A stretch of DNA of 64,000 nucleotides, taken from the NCBI RefSeq assembly GCF_021354595.1, contig NZ_JADWYJ010000005.1:1-64000 (forward strand). The letters run 5' to 3'. The DNA comes from Maribellus sp. CM-23 (GTDB lineage Bacteria; Bacteroidota; Bacteroidia; Bacteroidales; Prolixibacteraceae). The notes under the pieces were generated by a model, which was given only the letters and a program-made list of their open reading frames with translations, ran no database searches and was not told the DNA's origin. Positions 43,273 to 52,838 of this stretch are shown piece after piece. Numbering within the stretch: the stretch's first letter is position 1; each line of letters begins with the position of its first letter. Made by a program: the position numbers and the translations under genes.

Positions 43273-45675
43273 ATGTGGATTAAGGTATCCCGGGTCATCC
43301 TTCGAAATAGAATTTTACTACTCTCTATCCTGGCGGTAATAACCGTTTTTTTTGGGTATCACGCACGTAAGGTGGAAATGTCATACGAGTACGCCTCGTT
43401 GCTTCCGAAAAAGGATCCCGCATATAAAGATTATCAGAAGTTTGTAGAGGTTTTTGGCGAAGAAGGGAACCTGATCATTGTTGGGATCCGGGATTCCAGC
43501 TTTTTTCGTCTCGATCATTTTAACCGTTGGAAGAGACTTTCCACCGAGCTTTCGGGGATTGAAGGAGTTGAGAACCTCCTGTCAGTTACCAACACCTACA
43601 ACCTGGTTGCGAACCGCGATGAGAAGAAATTTGAAGTAATTAAAACCTTTCCTGATTCCATTGCCACGCAGGCAGAACTGGATGGATACGTAGAGAAATT
43701 TCACGAACTGCCTTTTTACCGAAAGCTGGTTTATAATGATGAAACCAACGCATACATTCTGGCCATTACGGTCAACAAGGATAAAATGGCCACCAAAGAG
43801 CGCGAAGACCTTGTTCGGAACATCCAGGCAGTTTGCCGTGCTTTTGAGCAGGACGAAAACGTTCAGCTACATTACTCAGGGCTGCCCTATATCCGGGTGG
43901 TGAATTCGGTGAAAATCAAACGCGAGTTGTACATGTTCAGCGTGTTGGCGCTGGCCATCTGCATTGTTGTTTTGTTTTTGTTTTTCCGTTCGCTGAAAGC
44001 GGTGCTGGTTCCGGTGTTGATTGTGATCACCGGGGTGATTTGGGCCATGGGGATGTTATCGCTTTTCGGGTACAAGATTACACTTCTTTCGGGGATGATT
44101 CCTCCGTTGCTGATTGTGATCGGGATCCCGAACAGTATTTACATGCTGAACAAGTTTCATCACGAGTTTGTAAGCCATGGCAACAAAGTGAAAGCCCTGC
44201 AACGGGTGATCATTAAAATCGGAAATGCAACTTTCCTGACCAACCTCACAACCGCTTCCGGATTTGCTACTTTCATAATTGTAAAAAGCGATATTTTACG
44301 CCAGTTTGGGATCATCGCATCCTTGAATATTCTGGCGCTGTTCATTCTTTCGTTGTTGCTGATACCGATCATCTTCAGCTTTATCGGACCGCCTTCTTCA
44401 CGCCACGTAGGGCACCTCGATACCAAGTGGGTGAATTGGATCATCGAAGGACTGATTCACATAACACAACATTACCGCCGGGTGGTTTACCTGGTTACAA
44501 TTGGGATTGTATCACTCGGTATTTTTGGCATCACACTGATCAAAAGTTCAGGTTACATGGTGGATGATATTCCGAAAGACGATCCTGTGTACATCGATCT
44601 GAAGTTTTTTGAAGACAATTTTAACGGATTGATGCCGCTCGAAATCATGGTGGATACCAAACGGCCACAGGGAGTGATGCAGCTGAGCACTTTTAATAAA
44701 ATTGATGAGTTGGAAAACCGGCTGGCAGAATATCCCGAATTGTCGGCATCCACTTCTTTGCTAAACCTGCTGAAATTCTCGAAGCAGGCTTTTTACAACG
44801 GAAACGAGCGTTACTACAGCATTCCGAACAACCGCGAAAAGAACTTTATTTTACAATATGCCCAAACCGGAGAAGACAACGCCAATATGCTGCATTCGTT
44901 TATGGACAGCACGCGGCAGTCGACACGTATCAGCATTCGGGTGAAAGATGTAGGCACCAAACGAATGGAGCAGCTTTACACCGATTTCATGCAGGAAATC
45001 GACTCCATTTTCCCGGCCGATAAATACGATGTAACCGTCACCGGTTCGAGTATCACCGCTTTCCGTGGTACGCAATATTTGCTGAAAAATCTTTTTACCA
45101 GTCTGGGGTTGGCCATTTTGCTGATTTCAACATTCATGGCCATTATGTTTTCTTCGTGGAGAATGGTCATCATGTCGTTGACCCCGAACGTGATTCCGCT
45201 TATTTTTTCCGCGGCGGTGATGGGTTTCACGGGTATTCCGATCAAAGCTTCCACCATCCTGGTATTTAGTATCGCCTTTGGTATTTCGGTGGACAACACC
45301 ATTCACTTTCTGGCCAAATACCGGCAGGAACTGAATCTTACCAACTGGGACATCAGCAAATCGGTACAAATGGCTTTGAAAGAAACCGGCGTGAGTATGC
45401 TTTATACTTCGGTGGTACTGTTTTTTGGTTTTGGAATTTTTAGTATTTCAAATTTTGGCGGAACGCAGGCAATGGGTATCCTGGTGTCGCTGACACTTTT
45501 GGTAGCAGTTACTTCCAACCTTATATTATTGCCATCGCTGCTTACCGGGCTGGAAAGACTTACCACTACTGAAGCGTTCAAGGAACCTTTGCTACATATT
45601 TACGACGAGGAGGAAGACATTGAGCTGGACGAACTGGAAATCGTTCCGGATGACGAACTTAAATTAGGGAATTGA
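43273..45675 (+). CDS. MMPL/HAE3-type RND lipid or hydrophobe exporter
   Basis: The frame is open from 43084, inside the preceding gene, but the ATG at 43273 gives MWIKVSRVILRNR and a proper first helix, so it is chosen; the product is 800 residues. It has the RND two-half layout: a helix near 13-30, a periplasmic loop of about 200 residues, five helices (about 215-390), a helix near 400, a second loop and five more helices (about 590-745). The second half shows GIPIKASTILVFSIAFGISVDN. The tail is very acidic. The family exports lipids and hydrophobic compounds. Its stop overlaps the start of the prenyl synthase gene as TGATG, which suggests a linked role. Confidence 0.88.
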   Translation: MWIKVSRVILRNRILLLSILAVITVFFGYHARKVEMSYEYASLLPKKDPAYKDYQKFVEVFGEEGNLIIVGIRDSSFFRLDHFNRWKRLSTELSGIEGVENLLSVTNTYNLVANRDEKKFEVIKTFPDSIATQAELDGYVEKFHELPFYRKLVYNDETNAYILAITVNKDKMATKEREDLVRNIQAVCRAFEQDENVQLHYSGLPYIRVVNSVKIKRELYMFSVLALAICIVVLFLFFRSLKAVLVPVLIVITGVIWAMGMLSLFGYKITLLSGMIPPLLIVIGIPNSIYMLNKFHHEFVSHGNKVKALQRVIIKIGNATFLTNLTTASGFATFIIVKSDILRQFGIIASLNILALFILSLLLIPIIFSFIGPPSSRHVGHLDTKWVNWIIEGLIHITQHYRRVVYLVTIGIVSLGIFGITLIKSSGYMVDDIPKDDPVYIDLKFFEDNFNGLMPLEIMVDTKRPQGVMQLSTFNKIDELENRLAEYPELSASTSLLNLLKFSKQAFYNGNERYYSIPNNREKNFILQYAQTGEDNANMLHSFMDSTRQSTRISIRVKDVGTKRMEQLYTDFMQEIDSIFPADKYDVTVTGSSITAFRGTQYLLKNLFTSLGLAILLISTFMAIMFSSWRMVIMSLTPNVIPLIFSAAVMGFTGIPIKASTILVFSIAFGISVDNTIHFLAKYRQELNLTNWDISKSVQMALKETGVSMLYTSVVLFFGFGIFSISNFGGTQAMGILVSLTLLVAVTSNLILLPSLLTGLERLTTTEAFKEPLLHIYDEEEDIELDELEIVPDDELKLGN

Positions 45676-46658
45676 TGTATTCTGTAGAAGATTTACAAAA
45701 AATAGTGAGCGAAGCAGTCGCTTTGCGTTCCAAACAACTGTTGGATAAAACGCCGATTGAATTGTATAAGCCCATTCATTATTCGCTTGAAATGGGAGGA
45801 AAACGGCTGCGACCGGTGCTGGTGTTGCTGGGCTACAATCTTTTTGACAAAGAGGTTCAAAAGGCAGTTCCTGCGGCACTGGGAATTGAGGTTTTTCACA
45901 ATTTCACACTGCTTCACGATGATATTATGGACAAGGCCGATGTGCGCAGAAACAGGCCTACCGTTCACATAAAATTCAGTGAAAACCATGCCATCCTTTC
46001 GGGCGATGCCATGGCTTTCGAAGCCTATAAATACTTCCTCGAAAGCGGGTCTCCGCGTTTGCCGGAGGCAATGAAGCTTTTTACCGATACGGCCATCGAA
46101 GTTTGCGAAGGACAGCAGTTTGACATGGACTTTGAAAAACGGCTGGATGTAAAAGAGGAAGAGTACCTGAACATGATCCGGCTAAAAACTGCCGTGTTGC
46201 TGGCTTGCAGCCTGAAATCGGGCGCCATTCTGGCCAACAGTCCCGAAAAAGCCGCAGATCAGCTGTACGAATTCGGAATCAACCTGGGGCTGGCTTTTCA
46301 GCTGCAGGACGATTTGCTGGATACCTTTGGAGACCAGGAAACTTTCGGGAAAAAAATTGGCGGCGACATCCTGTCAAACAAAAAAACACTTTTGTTGATC
46401 AATGCGCTGGAACATGCCGATCCGGAGCAACATGCCTCGCTGATGGAATGGATCAAAAAAGACGATTTCAACCCGGAAGAAAAGATCGGGGCGGTGACCG
46501 AAATTTACCGGCAAATCGGAGTGAAAGAATTGGCCGAACAGAAAGTGGACGCTTATTTTAACCGGGCCATTGAGATTCTGGATGAAATGGAACTGGAAGA
46601 TGTTGTAAAACAACCCTTACGCGGGTTTGCCCTGAATATGCTGACCCGAAAGAATTGA
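45675..46658 (+). CDS. Polyprenyl (probably short-chain) diphosphate synthase
   Basis: The ATG at 45675 shares its A with the stop of the MMPL gene (TGATG), giving 327 residues. Motifs of trans-prenyltransferases are clear: GGKRLRP at 41-47, the first Asp-rich motif D82-D-I-M-D86 and the second, QLQDDLLDTFG. Phe77 lies five residues before the first motif, which in this family tends to limit product length to about C15-C20; this is inferred and not proved. The enzyme condenses isopentenyl diphosphate onto an allylic primer for quinones, cell-wall lipid carriers or similar. The atpD gene follows after 134 bp. Confidence 0.92.
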   Translation: MYSVEDLQKIVSEAVALRSKQLLDKTPIELYKPIHYSLEMGGKRLRPVLVLLGYNLFDKEVQKAVPAALGIEVFHNFTLLHDDIMDKADVRRNRPTVHIKFSENHAILSGDAMAFEAYKYFLESGSPRLPEAMKLFTDTAIEVCEGQQFDMDFEKRLDVKEEEYLNMIRLKTAVLLACSLKSGAILANSPEKAADQLYEFGINLGLAFQLQDDLLDTFGDQETFGKKIGGDILSNKKTLLLINALEHADPEQHASLMEWIKKDDFNPEEKIGAVTEIYRQIGVKELAEQKVDAYFNRAIEILDEMELEDVVKQPLRGFALNMLTRKN

Positions 46659-46792
46659 CGTGTTTTAAGGGCTGGAAGCGAACTTTCTAAAAAAGAAAAA
46701 TGCGTTGGATAGAACTAAAACAATGTTAAATTTGTTAGCGTTTAAAATTTTTTTGACAATAAGTTAGATCCGATTTTAAAATCAAATCCAAT

Positions 46793-48298
46793 ATGGCTCA
46801 AAATACAGGGAAAATAGTACAGGTCATTGGTCCTGTTGTGGATGTTAGTTTCGAAAAAGAAGGTGGTGAATTACCAGCTATTTACGACGCACTTGAAATT
46901 CTTCGCGAAGGCAAGGAAAGTTTGATCGTTGAATGTCAGCAACACGTTGGAGAGAATACCATTCGTTGTATTTCGATGGACTCTACCGATGGTTTGAAAA
47001 GAGGTACCGATGTGAGAGCATTGGGAAGCCCGATTAAAATGCCCAAAGGCGAAATTGCCCTGGGACGTTTGTTAAACGTTGTTGGTGATGCAGTAGATGG
47101 TTTGGAACAACTGCCCAAAGAGGGATTAAAAATCCACAACGAACCACCAAAATACGAAGACCTTACTACCGAAACCGAAGTGTTGTATACCGGTATCAAG
47201 GTAATCGACCTGATTGAGCCGTATGCAAAAGGAGGTAAAATCGGATTGTTTGGCGGTGCGGGTGTAGGAAAAACCGTACTGATCCAGGAGCTTATCAATA
47301 ACATTGCTTTGGCTCACTCGGGCTTGTCGGTATTCGCCGGTGTTGGAGAGCGTACCCGTGAAGGGAACGACCTGTTGCGCGAAATGATCGAGGCCAACAT
47401 TGTTGACTACGGCGATGAATTCAAAGAGTCGATGGAAAAAGGAAGCTGGGACTTGTCGAAAGTAGATCCCGAGCGGCTGAAGAAATCAAAACTGGCCATG
47501 GTGTTCGGACAGATGAACGAACCTCCGGGTGCACGTGCGCGTGTAGCCCTTTCGGGTTTGACCATTGCTGAAAGTTTGCGCGATGGTGACGGTTCTGCCG
47601 GCGGCGGTCGTGACATCCTGTTCTTTGTCGACAATATTTTCCGTTTTACTCAGGCCGGTTCAGAGGTTTCGGCATTGTTGGGCCGTATGCCTTCGGCGGT
47701 AGGTTACCAGCCAACGCTGGCCACCGAAATGGGTATTATGCAGGAACGAATCACTTCTACCAAAAACGGATCGATCACTTCGGTCCAGGCGGTTTATGTA
47801 CCTGCCGATGACTTGACCGACCCGGCGCCTGCAACAACCTTTGCCCACCTGGATGCAACCACTGTACTTAGTCGTAAAATTGCCGAGCTGGGGATTTATC
47901 CGGCTGTTGACCCGCTGGATTCAAGTTCGCGTATTCTTACGCCCGATATTGTGGGAGAGGAGCACTATTCGTGTGCGCAGGATGTAATTATGCTGTTGCA
48001 ACGTTACACCGAGCTGCAGGATATTATTGCTATTCTGGGTATGGACGAACTGTCGGAAGAAGACAAACTGGTGGTACACCGCGCACGTCGTGTACAGCGT
48101 TTCCTTTCGCAACCTTTCTTTGTGGCTTCGGCATTTACCGGGCTGGAAGGAAAACTGGTATCGATTGAAGACACCATCAAAGGATTTAGAATGATCATGA
48201 ACGGGGAAGTGGATAAGTACCCGGAAGCGGCATTCAACCTGGTGGGAACCATCGAAGAAGCCATTGCGAAAGGTGAAAAAATGTTGGCTGAAAATTAA
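46793..48298 (+). CDS. atpD: F-type ATP synthase subunit beta
   Basis: The 501-residue sequence is a complete beta subunit. VIGPVVDVSFE opens the N-terminal barrel, the Walker A loop is GGAGVGKT (about 153-160), GERTREGNDL follows, and the Walker B strand is DILFFVDNIFRF. The C-terminal DELSEED loop is intact. A short extra segment after GDEFKES (about 205-225, with DLSKVDPERLKK) is the insertion common to Bacteroidota beta subunits. It carries the catalytic sites of ATP synthesis on the cytoplasmic face. Only atpC follows; the alpha, gamma, delta, a, b and c genes are not in the window, as is usual for this phylum. Confidence 0.98.
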   Translation: MAQNTGKIVQVIGPVVDVSFEKEGGELPAIYDALEILREGKESLIVECQQHVGENTIRCISMDSTDGLKRGTDVRALGSPIKMPKGEIALGRLLNVVGDAVDGLEQLPKEGLKIHNEPPKYEDLTTETEVLYTGIKVIDLIEPYAKGGKIGLFGGAGVGKTVLIQELINNIALAHSGLSVFAGVGERTREGNDLLREMIEANIVDYGDEFKESMEKGSWDLSKVDPERLKKSKLAMVFGQMNEPPGARARVALSGLTIAESLRDGDGSAGGGRDILFFVDNIFRFTQAGSEVSALLGRMPSAVGYQPTLATEMGIMQERITSTKNGSITSVQAVYVPADDLTDPAPATTFAHLDATTVLSRKIAELGIYPAVDPLDSSSRILTPDIVGEEHYSCAQDVIMLLQRYTELQDIIAILGMDELSEEDKLVVHRARRVQRFLSQPFFVASAFTGLEGKLVSIEDTIKGFRMIMNGEVDKYPEAAFNLVGTIEEAIAKGEKMLAEN

Positions 48299-48315
48299 TT
48301 CGGAAAGGACTGATC

Positions 48316-48558
48316 ATGTATCTTGAAATAATTACACCCGACAAAAAAGTTTTTGAAGGAGAAGTGAAACTGATCCAGCTTCCCGGAAGCAAGGGAACAT
48401 TTGAGATTCTGAAGAACCACGCACCGATTATTTCCACACTGGGGAAGGGAATCATCCGGATCCAGGAGGAAAACAACACCGAGCACATGTTTGAAGTGAG
48501 CGGAGGTGTAATCGAGAACAAAGCAAATAAAATTATAGTGTTGGTTGAATCGGTTTAA
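48316..48558 (+). CDS. atpC: F-type ATP synthase subunit epsilon (short form)
   Basis: The 80-residue protein corresponds to the N-terminal beta-sandwich of epsilon: MYLEIITPDKKVFEGEV, then LPGSKGTFEILKNHAPI and a C-terminal SGGVIENKANKIIVLVES. The two C-terminal helices that regulate ATP hydrolysis in E. coli (about 135 residues in total) are absent, as in many Bacteroidota. It assembles the central stalk with gamma. It lies 17 bp after atpD and ends in a hairpin terminator. Confidence 0.93.
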   Translation: MYLEIITPDKKVFEGEVKLIQLPGSKGTFEILKNHAPIISTLGKGIIRIQEENNTEHMFEVSGGVIENKANKIIVLVESV

Positions 48559-48579
48559 AAAGATACATCAAAGCATAGG

Positions 48580-48610
48580 CCCCGCAGAGTTTTCTGCGGG
48601 GATTTTTATT
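48580..48610 (+). terminator. Terminator of atpD-atpC
   Basis: CCCCGCAGA pairs with TCTGCGGGG around a 4-base GTTT loop and is followed by ATTTTTATTTT. Confidence 0.9.
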
Positions 48611-48684
48611 TTGTGATGCAAAAGAATCCGGCAGATTAAGATATCTTTGAACACTTCGGACGAAAGGAAGACAAAGCTGTTTTT

Positions 48685-49671
48685 ATGAAGGTAAAATTCC
48701 TGGTGATACGTTTTAGTTCCATTGGCGACATTGTTTTGACATCGCCGGTTGTGCGGGGTCTTAAACAACAGGTGCCCGATTCCGAAGTTCATTTTGTAAC
48801 CAAGCAAAAACATGCCGGGTTGGTAACTTCCAACCCCCACATCGATAAAGTCCATTTACTGGACGAGAATATCAACGAACTGATTACGCAGCTGGAACAG
48901 GAAGACTTTGATTACATTATCGATCTTCACCAGAATTTCAGAAGTAACCGGATAAAAAGCAGCTTGAAGGCGCCGTCGTTTTCTGTGGATAAACTCAATT
49001 TTCAGAAATGGCTGATGGTGCAGTTTAAAATCAACCGCTTACCGCATCGCCACATTGTGGATCGTTACCTGGCCGCCACTTCTGTTTTTGATGTACAAGA
49101 CGATGGGGAAGGCCTGGATTATTTTATTCCGGAAGAAGAGGCTTTCAAACGCGAAGATCTTCCGGAAACGTTCAGAAACGGTTATGTGGCTTTTGTGATT
49201 GCAGGCACTTTTGCCACCAAGAAACTCCCGGTGGAAAAAGTGGTGGAAATCTGCCGTAACATTTCCTATCCTGTAATTCTTTTGGGTGGCCGGTGCGAAA
49301 AGGAAGCCGGTGAGCAGGTGTTGGCGCAATCGAACGGGAATGTGCTGAATTACACCGGAAAAATCTCGCTGAACCAGTCGGCTTCACTTGTGCGCGATGC
49401 CAATATTGTTTTGTCGAACGATACCGGGTTGATGCACATCGCGGCTGCTTTCAAAAAGAAAATTCTTTCGTTTTGGGGGAACACGATTTCCGAGTTCGGA
49501 ATGGTTCCCTACCGAACCAACAATGCGTCGCTGCAACTTGAAGTGAAGGATTTAAAATGCCGCCCCTGTTCCAAACTGGGCTACCAGAAATGCCCGAAGA
49601 AACACTTCAAATGTATGAATGACATTGACACCGGATTGGCCATCAGGTGGATACAGAAAAATTTCAACTAA
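48685..49671 (+). CDS. GT9 family glycosyltransferase (heptosyltransferase-like)
   Basis: The 328-residue cytoplasmic protein has the GT9/GT-B pattern. It begins FLVIRFSSIGDIVLTSPVVRGL, has DYIIDLHQN near 75, and holds the C-terminal donor site AGTFATKKLPVEK, VILLGG, and ANIVLSNDTGLMHIAAAF near 240-256. A Cys-rich KCRPCSKLGYQKCPKKHFKC segment follows (about 287-310), also seen in heptosyltransferases. It probably adds a heptose or other sugar to lipopolysaccharide core or to another envelope glycolipid. It stands alone after the ATP synthase terminator. The substrate is not determined. Confidence 0.87.
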   Translation: MKVKFLVIRFSSIGDIVLTSPVVRGLKQQVPDSEVHFVTKQKHAGLVTSNPHIDKVHLLDENINELITQLEQEDFDYIIDLHQNFRSNRIKSSLKAPSFSVDKLNFQKWLMVQFKINRLPHRHIVDRYLAATSVFDVQDDGEGLDYFIPEEEAFKREDLPETFRNGYVAFVIAGTFATKKLPVEKVVEICRNISYPVILLGGRCEKEAGEQVLAQSNGNVLNYTGKISLNQSASLVRDANIVLSNDTGLMHIAAAFKKKILSFWGNTISEFGMVPYRTNNASLQLEVKDLKCRPCSKLGYQKCPKKHFKCMNDIDTGLAIRWIQKNFN

Positions 49672-49937
49672 CAAATTTTCAAACACAGCCAGATGTTCCC
49701 AACTTCTGGAATCTGAAATCGTTGATCTTCAGTCAGCATTTAGTTTATTTAATTTCAGCGACTTATTCTTTTAACGTCCTTTAACGCACCCCCGGCAAAA
49801 TCTTTTGTCCTTAAAAGAGGCAATACATCCGTTCACAGGTGTATTTCGACAGCCAACAGGAAAATCTGCCGACTCAGATTTGTTTCGTTCAATGGAAATA
49901 TCCGGTGAGTTAGTTTTGCCACAAACCTGGAAACATT

Positions 49938-50579
49938 ATGACAATGCTTAAGAGGAAAATCATTCTTTTAACAGCTTGTTCTTTGCTGCTGATGGACGGA
50001 TTTGCGCAGGCAAAAGAAACTGCGGAAAACGACAAGACGGCGTGGGAACTGGCCCGAAAAGCGGAGGGAGTGTCGCTTTATTACCGATGGCTTTCGACCG
50101 ACTCGATGAAAATTCGCGAAATGCGTGCCCAGTTTCAGATCAATGCCGGGGTTTCCAAAATCCTGCCGCTGTTTTCGTGTGCCGAGAATTATGGCGCATG
50201 GGCAGTTGGCGTAAAAGAGTGCAAAATTGAAACTTTCAGCGACAGTAACTGGGTCACTTATTCGCGGATGAATTACCCGTGGCCTTTTAAACAACAGGAT
50301 CTGGTGGCCCGTCACCTGGTTTCCCGGTTGGATTCGGAAATCGTGATTTCCATCTCGGCCGAACCTGCTTTTTTAGCCAGAAAAGAAGGGATTGAACGCA
50401 TGGAGAATTATTGGGGAGAGTGGACGTTTTCCTCGTTAAATGACGAGGCCACTTCGGTTGACTATCGCATGATCTCGTATACAAAGCCGCTTTTCCCGCG
50501 GTTTATGCAGGATCCCGTCATTCAGAAGCTATTTATTGAATCTTGTACCGAACTAAAACAACTGGCAGAAAAGAAATGA
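49938..50579 (+). CDS. START-domain-like exported lipid-binding protein
   Basis: The 213-residue protein has a signal peptide (about 1-23, ending in GFAQ) and a START/Bet v1-like domain (about 35-210). The visible features are WELARKAEGVSLYYR, the cavity strands with VGVKECKIETFSDSNWVTYSR in part, NYPWPFKQQDLVARH, and a final long helix (PVIQKLFIESCTELKQLAEKK). START domains bind sterols, phospholipids or other hydrophobic ligands. It is first of six genes with overlaps or short gaps (to 54642). Its stop overlaps the DUF2062 start as ATGA. The ligand is unknown. Confidence 0.82.
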   Translation: MTMLKRKIILLTACSLLLMDGFAQAKETAENDKTAWELARKAEGVSLYYRWLSTDSMKIREMRAQFQINAGVSKILPLFSCAENYGAWAVGVKECKIETFSDSNWVTYSRMNYPWPFKQQDLVARHLVSRLDSEIVISISAEPAFLARKEGIERMENYWGEWTFSSLNDEATSVDYRMISYTKPLFPRFMQDPVIQKLFIESCTELKQLAEKK

Positions 50580-51019
50580 AAAGGAACAAACATCAGTGGG
50601 GGATCAGAAGAATTTTTAGCCTTCAGGAGGAGCCTGAAAAAGTAGCGCGCGGATTTGCCCTTGGTTCTTTTATCGGGATGCTGCCTTTTCCCGGCTTCCA
50701 AATGTTTATTTCGGCGGCACTGGCAAGCTGTTTTCGCTGGAACAAAGTGGCCGCCATCGCCGGAGTTTTTAACACCAACTTGTTTACGGGAGCCTTTGTT
50801 TTTGCTTTTAATTTTTGGCTGGGGAAAGAAATCCTGGGATTTGAATCCACTTTTTCGATGCCCGAAAAAATCAATCTGAGTTTTGCCCGGACGGTTATTT
50901 CGGCAGGCCGCGAAGTGTTTCTTTCATTGCTGTTGGGCGGAGTAATTACAGGTTTGTTGGCTATGGTTGGCGGGTATTACCTGTCGCTTTTCATTCTTAA
51001 CAGAAAGCAACAGAAATGA
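50576..51019 (+). CDS. DUF2062 membrane protein
   Basis: The frame is open from 50543, but the ATG at 50576 overlaps the preceding stop as ATGA and is preferred; the product is 147 residues. It has three to four membrane segments (about 30-55, 60-85, 115-140). The signature FALGSFIGMLPFPGFQ and NKVAAIAGVFNTNLFTGAFV, with its NP-like loop replaced by NT, match the DUF2062 family. The family has no established function; it is often found beside glycosyltransferase or lipid genes. Its stop overlaps the SDR start as ATGA. Confidence 0.78.
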   Translation: MKRNKHQWGIRRIFSLQEEPEKVARGFALGSFIGMLPFPGFQMFISAALASCFRWNKVAAIAGVFNTNLFTGAFVFAFNFWLGKEILGFESTFSMPEKINLSFARTVISAGREVFLSLLLGGVITGLLAMVGGYYLSLFILNRKQQK

Positions 51020-51828
51020 AAACGGAAAAGTACACACTGATTACCGGTGCAAGTGCCGGTTTGGGGAGAGAGCTTGCCGAAGAATGCGCACGCCTGGGGC
51101 AAAACCTGCTTTTGGTGGCGCTTCCCGGCGAAGATATCTTTCGCACTGGACTTAATCTTTCGCTTAGGTATCAAGTTCGGGTGAATACGTTTGAATTTGA
51201 TCTGACGGAATCCGGCGCAGTGGAGTGTTTGGTGGATGAGGTCAGCCACTTCCAAATCGATGTATTGATCAACAATGCCGGAACAGGCGGAACCAAACCT
51301 TTTTTGGAAGCTACCGCCGAGTACATCGACCGCATTGTTTTGCTGAATATGCGTGCCCTGGTTTTGCTAACACGGCTGTTATTACCGGTTTTGAAGAAGC
51401 AGGGGCGTGCCTACATCCTGAATATTGCCAGTATGGCTTCTTTTGGGCCGATGCCTTTTAAAACGGTATATCCGGCTTCAAAAGCTTTTGTGTATTCTTT
51501 TTCGCGCGGTTTGGGAGCCGAGTTAAAAGGTTCCGGAATAACGGTTAGCGTGGCACATCCGGGAGGAATGCGGACAAATCCTGAGGTGACAAGCCGCATC
51601 GAAAGTCACAACCGCCTGGTAAGAAGTACGGCGCTACCGGTTTCAACAGTAGCCCGCATTTGCATCCGGCAGTTGCTAAAGGATGATGAACTGATTATTC
51701 CTGGATTTATGAACAAACTAAGCTGGCTGGTTTTGAAAATAGTACCGGTTTGGCTACGTTTGAAAATTATGCGGTCAACGCTTCAAAATGAAATCAGAAA
51801 TACCACACAAACTGCTAAAAGAGCCTGA
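51016..51828 (+). CDS. Short-chain dehydrogenase/reductase (SDR)
   Basis: The 270-residue enzyme is a classical SDR. The nucleotide-binding motif is TGASAGLG (about 10-17), NNAG lies near 90-93, and the catalytic Ser (IASMAS, about 138-141) and YPASK (Tyr about 154, Lys about 158) follow. An Asn in VLLNMRA completes the tetrad. The C-terminal hydrophobic segment (LSWLVLKIVPVWLRL) may sit at a membrane, as in SDRs acting on lipids. Its start overlaps the DUF2062 stop by 4 bases. It overlaps the next SDR gene by 41 bases if that gene begins at 51788. The substrate is unknown. Confidence 0.9.
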   Translation: MKTEKYTLITGASAGLGRELAEECARLGQNLLLVALPGEDIFRTGLNLSLRYQVRVNTFEFDLTESGAVECLVDEVSHFQIDVLINNAGTGGTKPFLEATAEYIDRIVLLNMRALVLLTRLLLPVLKKQGRAYILNIASMASFGPMPFKTVYPASKAFVYSFSRGLGAELKGSGITVSVAHPGGMRTNPEVTSRIESHNRLVRSTALPVSTVARICIRQLLKDDELIIPGFMNKLSWLVLKIVPVWLRLKIMRSTLQNEIRNTTQTAKRA

Positions 51829-52831
51829 GGTGAAAGAACAAAAAAATACGCGGGTTCTGGTAACTGGAGCCAACGGACTTTTGGGCGCCCATGTTGTGCG
51901 TTGTTTGCTCAGCGAGGGTTATCGGGTGTTGGCAATGGTTCGGAAAGGCAGCAACCTCAAAGCCCTGGAAGGCTTGGATGTGGATTGGTTTGAGGGAAAT
52001 GTTACCGATAAAGAAGATGTGGTGCGGGCCGTAAAACAAAGTGATTTTGTCATCCACACGGCCGCACGAACCACGCAATCGCCGTCATCGCTCGAAGCTT
52101 ACCGCAAAGCCAACATAAACAGTACGCAGTACCTGGTTGAGGCCGCCGAAAAATTTGGGATTCAACGCATGGTTTATGTAAGTACAGCCAACTGTTTTGG
52201 GAATGGTTCCAAAGAACACCCGGGAAACGAGAACACCCCTTTTATTCCCTGGTTAAAAAGGTCGGGCTATGCCTACAGTAAGTTGCTTGCGCAGCAATTG
52301 GTGCTGGACAGTGTGCGGCAAAAGAAAGTGGATGCTGTAATTGTCAATCCCACTTTTTTGATTGGCGAAAACGATGTAAAGCCCAGCAGCGGCGAGGTGT
52401 TTTTGCACGTGGTTAACAAGCGGCTTGTTTTTTATCCTCCGGGAGGCAAGAACTTTGTGGATGCAGCTATGGCAGCAAAAGGAGTAGTGGCAGCGTTGGA
52501 GAAAGGACGAACGGGAGAATGCTATTTGTTAACGGGCGAGAATCTTTCGTACCGTGAGTTTTTTGAAAAAGTGATTTCAGTAACACAACAACGACCGGTT
52601 TTTGTTCCCATTCCTTCGTGGCTGCTTAAATGCGCCGGTTTTGCAGGCGATTTACTTGAGAAATACCTTCGATTGCCGGTGCGTTTAACCCGCGTAAATG
52701 CAGGAATGTTGTGCCTTGGAAATTACTTTACTTCTGAAAAGGCAGTAAAGGAGCTTGGATTTCGCGAACTTCCGGTTCAGGAGTCGGTGGAAAAAGCTAT
52801 TTTGTGGTTCCAAAAAAACAATTACCTGTAA
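51788..52831 (+). CDS. NAD-dependent epimerase/dehydratase family protein (extended SDR)
   Basis: The protein of 347 residues has the Rossmann motif TGANGLLGAH (about 26-35), a cofactor-side DFVIHTAA (about 85-92), a Ser in YVSTANCF (about 131) and the YSKLLAQ motif with catalytic Tyr and Lys (about 157-161). It resembles dihydroflavonol reductase/steroid dehydrogenase-like extended SDRs that act on lipid or sterol-like ketones. The ATG at 51788 lies inside the previous gene; a GTG at 51830 would remove 14 residues and give the usual N-terminus, so the start is uncertain. The histidine kinase gene follows 7 bp after the stop. Confidence 0.88.
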   Translation: MKSEIPHKLLKEPEVKEQKNTRVLVTGANGLLGAHVVRCLLSEGYRVLAMVRKGSNLKALEGLDVDWFEGNVTDKEDVVRAVKQSDFVIHTAARTTQSPSSLEAYRKANINSTQYLVEAAEKFGIQRMVYVSTANCFGNGSKEHPGNENTPFIPWLKRSGYAYSKLLAQQLVLDSVRQKKVDAVIVNPTFLIGENDVKPSSGEVFLHVVNKRLVFYPPGGKNFVDAAMAAKGVVAALEKGRTGECYLLTGENLSYREFFEKVISVTQQRPVFVPIPSWLLKCAGFAGDLLEKYLRLPVRLTRVNAGMLCLGNYFTSEKAVKELGFRELPVQESVEKAILWFQKNNYL

Positions 52832-52838
52832 AATTCCG

